64,000 nt of DNA. Origin: Desulfuromonadales bacterium (GTDB lineage Bacteria; Desulfobacterota; Desulfuromonadia; Desulfuromonadales; Geopsychrobacteraceae). The notes beneath the pieces are model-generated. The model saw only the letters and a program-made list of their open reading frames with translations. It ran no database searches and had not been told where the DNA came from. A program made the position numbers and the translations under genes. Shown in pieces: positions 61,297-64,000 of this stretch. The DNA lies in contig JAFGEL010000065.1 in the NCBI GenBank assembly GCA_016931615.1, positions 61,718-125,717 of the forward strand. Direction: 5' to 3'. Positions within the stretch are counted from its first letter, which is position 1; each line of letters begins with the position of its first letter.

Positions 61297-62585
61297 ATGG
61301 GTCAGATATGCCTGATTCAGCCCGTATTTATACCTCGCGATTTCTTGTTCCCGGTGACGCCCCACCCATTGAAGGTGGGGCGTTGCTTGCTGTGGATGGC
61401 CGGATCGTCAGCCGTGGGTCGTTTCAGGAGCTTAAAAAAAATCATCCTAGTGTGCAGGTTGTCGATTATGGTGAAGCGATCATCGTTCCGCTTTTCGTCA
61501 ATGCCCATACGCACCTGGAATTGAGCGATTTTTCCGAATGGGCCAACAAATCAGGTGCAACTCAATCGCCCGTCGATTTTGTTGACTGGATCCTTCGCCT
61601 GATCAAGGTCAAAGCGGGTCTGGATAAACATGCTTATGCCAGCTCACTGGCTCATGGCATCGAGTTGTCAATTGCCTCGGGAACCGGCGCTGTCGGCGAT
61701 ATCCTGGCACATCATAGAGCCCGTTCAGTTTATCAAAGCTGCCCTCTTGAAGGCTGGGTTTTTCTTGAAACCCTGGGTCAGGATCCCGCGCTTATTCCGA
61801 AACTTGAAGAGCGCCTGAAGGTGGCATTAGCAGACCAGCGCGTGGAACGGTTGGCCCTCGGGGTTTCTCCGCATTCGCCGTACACCTGCAGCGCCGATTA
61901 TCTGCAGCGGCTTTACGCTCATTGTCGTCGGGAAAAAATCCTCTGTTCTACGCATCTTGCCGAATCACCTGAAGAGACCACGCTGATTGAACAGGGCCGT
62001 GGACCGATGGCGAGCCAATTTTATCCCTTTGTCGGCTGGGAAAACTTTGTCCCCCGGGGCAGTGGATTGCGGCCGGTCGAATATCTGCAGCAGCAGGGGG
62101 GACTGATTTCTGAGAATCTTCTGGTTCACGGCGTTCAGCTTAATGATGATGAGATCGAAGTGCTGGCACGGCACAATATGTCCCTGGTCCTCTGCCCACG
62201 CTCAAATACAAAGCTTAACGTCGGAAAGGCCCCCGCTGGTAAATTATTTGCGGCAGGCGTAAAATTATCGCTGGGGACAGACAGCCTGGCCAGTAACGAC
62301 AGCTTGTCCATCTGGGATGAGATGAATTCTGCCGCCAGCTGTTTTGTCGGCGAACTGGACGCTCCGACCTTGTTTCGCCTCGCGACCCAAGGCGGAGCCG
62401 AGGCGTTGAGAGTGGATGACCGGCTGGGGACCCTGGAGCTCGGAAAACAGGCCGGTTTCCAGGTTCTGAAAGCCGAAACTGAGGTTGCGCAGAAAGATAT
62501 TTTTGATTATTTTGTTGCACCGGGCAGGCAGCAGGACATTGTACAGGTTGTCCTGCATGGTCAACCCTGGTTTAAGATGAAATAA
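61293..62585 (+). CDS. Amidohydrolase-family deaminase (aminofutalosine/MTA-SAH deaminase-like)
   Basis: A 430-residue TIM-barrel metal hydrolase. Metal ligands are seen in NAHTHLE, STHLAES, VHGVQL and GTDSLASND, the set used by the cytosine/adenosine deaminase branch. In anaerobes such proteins include aminofutalosine deaminase of menaquinone synthesis and MTA/SAH deaminases; which applies is not resolvable here, as no mqn gene is adjacent. The GTG start overlaps the panP stop (GTGA); an ATG at 61308 is an alternative. Confidence 0.82.
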   Translation: MNGSDMPDSARIYTSRFLVPGDAPPIEGGALLAVDGRIVSRGSFQELKKNHPSVQVVDYGEAIIVPLFVNAHTHLELSDFSEWANKSGATQSPVDFVDWILRLIKVKAGLDKHAYASSLAHGIELSIASGTGAVGDILAHHRARSVYQSCPLEGWVFLETLGQDPALIPKLEERLKVALADQRVERLALGVSPHSPYTCSADYLQRLYAHCRREKILCSTHLAESPEETTLIEQGRGPMASQFYPFVGWENFVPRGSGLRPVEYLQQQGGLISENLLVHGVQLNDDEIEVLARHNMSLVLCPRSNTKLNVGKAPAGKLFAAGVKLSLGTDSLASNDSLSIWDEMNSAASCFVGELDAPTLFRLATQGGAEALRVDDRLGTLELGKQAGFQVLKAETEVAQKDIFDYFVAPGRQQDIVQVVLHGQPWFKMK

Positions 62586-62605
62586 TCAGCTACAGGCGAA
62601 TCATT

Positions 62606-63070
62606 ATGATCGAAGAATATGGAACCATTATTGAATTGAAAGAACAGCAGATCGCCGTGGTAGAGTGTATCAAGCACAGCGCCTGTCATCATTGTCCTTC
62701 GTCCGGTTCATGCCAACTGGGAGATGACAAGGACTCCATGCGGGTAGAGGCCTTCAACCAGGCCGGGGGAAAACTCAATGACCGGGTTAAGGTCGTCACC
62801 ACGACCAGGAATTTTTTACAGTCGTCTTTTCTACTTTATATCGTGCCGATTATCGGTTTGCTGATCGGTGCTATCCTGGGTCAGACTATTGGTGAACGTT
62901 TCCCGCAGCAGGTTGATCCTTCTCTGCTTTCAGCCCTGAGCGGAGCTTTTTTTCTGGTGGCGACATTTCTGGCCATACGATTTTTTACCCGCAGTCTGAA
63001 ACGCGAAAAATTCATGCCGACCATTGTCGCTATTGATTTCAGACCGTTGGCGGAAAGTGAGACCCTTTAA
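62606..63070 (+). CDS. rseC: SoxR-reducing/RseC-family membrane protein
   Basis: A 154-residue protein of the RseC/MucC family. The N-terminal cytoplasmic part has the Cys pattern C-x5-C-x2-C-x5-C in CIKHSACHHCPSSGSC, able to hold a cluster or metal. Two transmembrane helices follow (about 72-92 and 104-125), then a short tail. In other bacteria it works with Rnf/Rsx electron-transport complexes or tunes sigmaE; no rnf genes are in the window. Twenty bases after the deaminase gene and 2 before smpB. Confidence 0.88.
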   Translation: MIEEYGTIIELKEQQIAVVECIKHSACHHCPSSGSCQLGDDKDSMRVEAFNQAGGKLNDRVKVVTTTRNFLQSSFLLYIVPIIGLLIGAILGQTIGERFPQQVDPSLLSALSGAFFLVATFLAIRFFTRSLKREKFMPTIVAIDFRPLAESETL

Positions 63071-63072
63071 CA

Positions 63073-63528
63073 ATGGGGATAAAAATCATTGCCACCAATA
63101 AAAAGGCTTACCATGACTATTACATCGACGAGACCTTTGAGGCCGGTATTGTTTTGACCGGGACTGAGGTTAAATCAGTCAGGGCCGGCAAGGTGAACCT
63201 TAAGGAATCTTTCTGCCGTATTAAAGATGGCGAAGTTTATATCAACAACATGAATATTGCGGCCTATGACTTCGGTAACCGTGAAAATCATGACCCGACC
63301 CGAATGCGTAAACTGCTGTTGCATCATGCCGAAATCGATAAGCTGATCCGTTTGACGGAACAAAAAGGGCTGGCCCTGGTGCCGACCAAGATCTATTTCA
63401 GCAAGAACTATATCAAACTGGAACTGGGTGTCGGGCCGGGTAAGAAACTGCACGACAAACGGGAATCATTAAAACGTAAAGAGGCGGATCGAGAAATGGC
63501 GAAAGCCATCAAAAATGCCCATCGCTAA
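63073..63528 (+). CDS. smpB: SsrA-binding protein SmpB
   Basis: A 151-residue OB-fold protein that binds tmRNA and takes it to stalled ribosomes. IATNKKAYHDYYIDETFEAGIVLTGTEVKS (read in parts), INNMNI and the basic tail KRKEADREMAKAIKNAHR are diagnostic. Its RNA partner, ssrA, starts 72 bases downstream, a common linkage. Confidence 0.97.
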   Translation: MGIKIIATNKKAYHDYYIDETFEAGIVLTGTEVKSVRAGKVNLKESFCRIKDGEVYINNMNIAAYDFGNRENHDPTRMRKLLLHHAEIDKLIRLTEQKGLALVPTKIYFSKNYIKLELGVGPGKKLHDKRESLKRKEADREMAKAIKNAHR

Positions 63529-63553
63529 TTTCTCTGAAATATGCCATAATGAC

Positions 63554-63582
63554 TTGTCAGTGATTGTTTAACTCACTAAAAA
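63554..63582 (+). promoter_or_regulatory. ssrA: Possible ssrA promoter
   Basis: TTGTCA and TAAAAA separated by 17 bases, placing the transcript start about 10 bases before the mature tmRNA 5' end. Confidence 0.4.
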
Positions 63583-63599
63583 ACAGACATTTTTCGAAT

Positions 63600-63950
63600 G
63601 GGGGTGTCAAGGTTTCGACGGGGGACGGAAACGAAGGTCGCATGCCGGAGTGGGCTGGCTCCGTAACAAAGCCCAACTTAACTAAACGCAGACTCTGACG
63701 TTAGTTACGCATTAGCAGCTTAATGCTGCTACGTCCTTGTATTCATCGCCTGTGTGGGTGCCGGGACGTTAATTGAGCAGGCTAGTCATGAAGACAGACT
63801 GCGACTTCATGGCGAAACTTTAGCAGACTCGCCTGGTGGATATCCTGTCTGTGGGAGCTTCATCCGGTTAAATTAATTTGCAGACTAAGCATGTAGAAGC
63901 CTTACGTGGAAAGCTTTCGGACGCGGGTTCGATTCCCGCCACCTCCACCA
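63600..63950 (+). ncRNA. ssrA: Transfer-messenger RNA (tmRNA)
   Basis: A one-piece tmRNA of 351 bases that rescues stalled ribosomes with SmpB. The 5' end GGGGGTG pairs with CACCTCC at the 3' end, followed by A and an encoded CCA. The T-arm is GCGGGTTCGATTCCCGC. The D-loop region TCAAGGTTTCGACGGGG is the conserved tmRNA start. The tag reading frame (63688-63723) runs GCA GAC TCT ... GCA GCT TAA, encoding ADSDVSYALAA, with the usual YALAA proteolysis signal. Pseudoknot-rich sequence follows. No split (two-piece) processing is indicated. Confidence 0.97.
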
Positions 63951-63965
63951 TTTAGAAAAGACAAA

Positions 63966-64000
63966 CCCGTCTCTCTGGGGTCATTCTCCGGGGTGACGGG
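63966..64000 (+). terminator. Probable ssrA terminator, cut by the window end
   Basis: CCCGTC (63966-63971) can pair with GACGGG (63995-64000). The downstream T-tract, if any, lies outside the window. Confidence 0.45.

Noticed and set aside
1-64000. CRISPR arrays, insertion sequences, prophage genes, tRNA or rRNA genes
   Set aside because: No regularly spaced repeats, transposase or integrase motifs, or cloverleaf sequences were seen apart from tmRNA.

Overview
The window reads as chromosomal DNA of an anaerobic deltaproteobacterium of the Desulfuromonadia (Geobacter/Pelobacter/Desulfuromonas-like). This is inferred from gene content: a B12-dependent ribonucleotide reductase, a class I Fe-S fumarase, a giant NAD-glutamate dehydrogenase, a cysE-iscR-nifS-nifU cluster, HDOD-GGDEF proteins, rubredoxin and AMMECR1. 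No tRNA, rRNA, insertion sequence, prophage or CRISPR array was seen. Nearly all of it is ordinary, densely packed core genome, with one accessory-looking cluster at 18.3-22.8 kb.

Layout. 0-5.5 kb: a CxxCxxCC protein, a phosphohexomutase, and a reverse-strand MlaE-MlaF-MCE-lipoprotein phospholipid transport operon. 5.6-13.2 kb (reverse): a cyclic-di-GMP block with two tandem HDOD-GGDEF proteins, a REC-GGDEF-EAL response regulator, a 5'-truncated hybrid kinase remnant that keeps its HPt domain, a helical-repeat protein and a MshEN (c-di-GMP-binding type) protein. 13.3-18.2 kb: methionine synthase split into two genes, rubredoxin and a PAS/GAF protein. 18.3-22.9 kb: a FadR-type regulator, a Tat-exported metallo-beta-lactamase-fold protein, a ten-helix membrane protein, two unknown soluble proteins and a periplasmic monohaem cytochrome c. 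I could not match this cluster to a known system, and it is the best novelty candidate. 22.9-36.8 kb: housekeeping genes (MTHFR, AMMECR1, M48 protease, miaB, PHP, M42 peptidase, cfa, DEAD helicase, RND exporter, fumarase).

36.8-42.4 kb: cysE-iscR-nifS-nifU-mnmA-mtaB (cysteine, Fe-S clusters, tRNA thiolation), preceded by two IscR type-1-like boxes. 42.4-43.6 kb: a trypsin-like/PDZ protease broken by a frameshift. 43.6-47.7 kb (reverse): an MFS exporter, then nrdJ with a second CxxCxxCC gene and two NrdR boxes over its promoter. 47.9-52.8 kb: cysteine desulfurase-family gene, PhoH, tsaD, DUF2062 and rsmA. 52.9-57.6 kb: giant glutamate dehydrogenase. 57.7-58.0 kb: a non-coding stretch with extensive RNA pairing and a terminator just before panB. 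58.0-64.0 kb: panB-panC-panP (a PLP aspartate decarboxylase probably replacing PanD), an amidohydrolase, rseC, smpB and tmRNA.

Starts were moved inward from the ORF track where a Shine-Dalgarno sequence and family alignment favoured it. All family assignments come from reading motifs; no database search was run.
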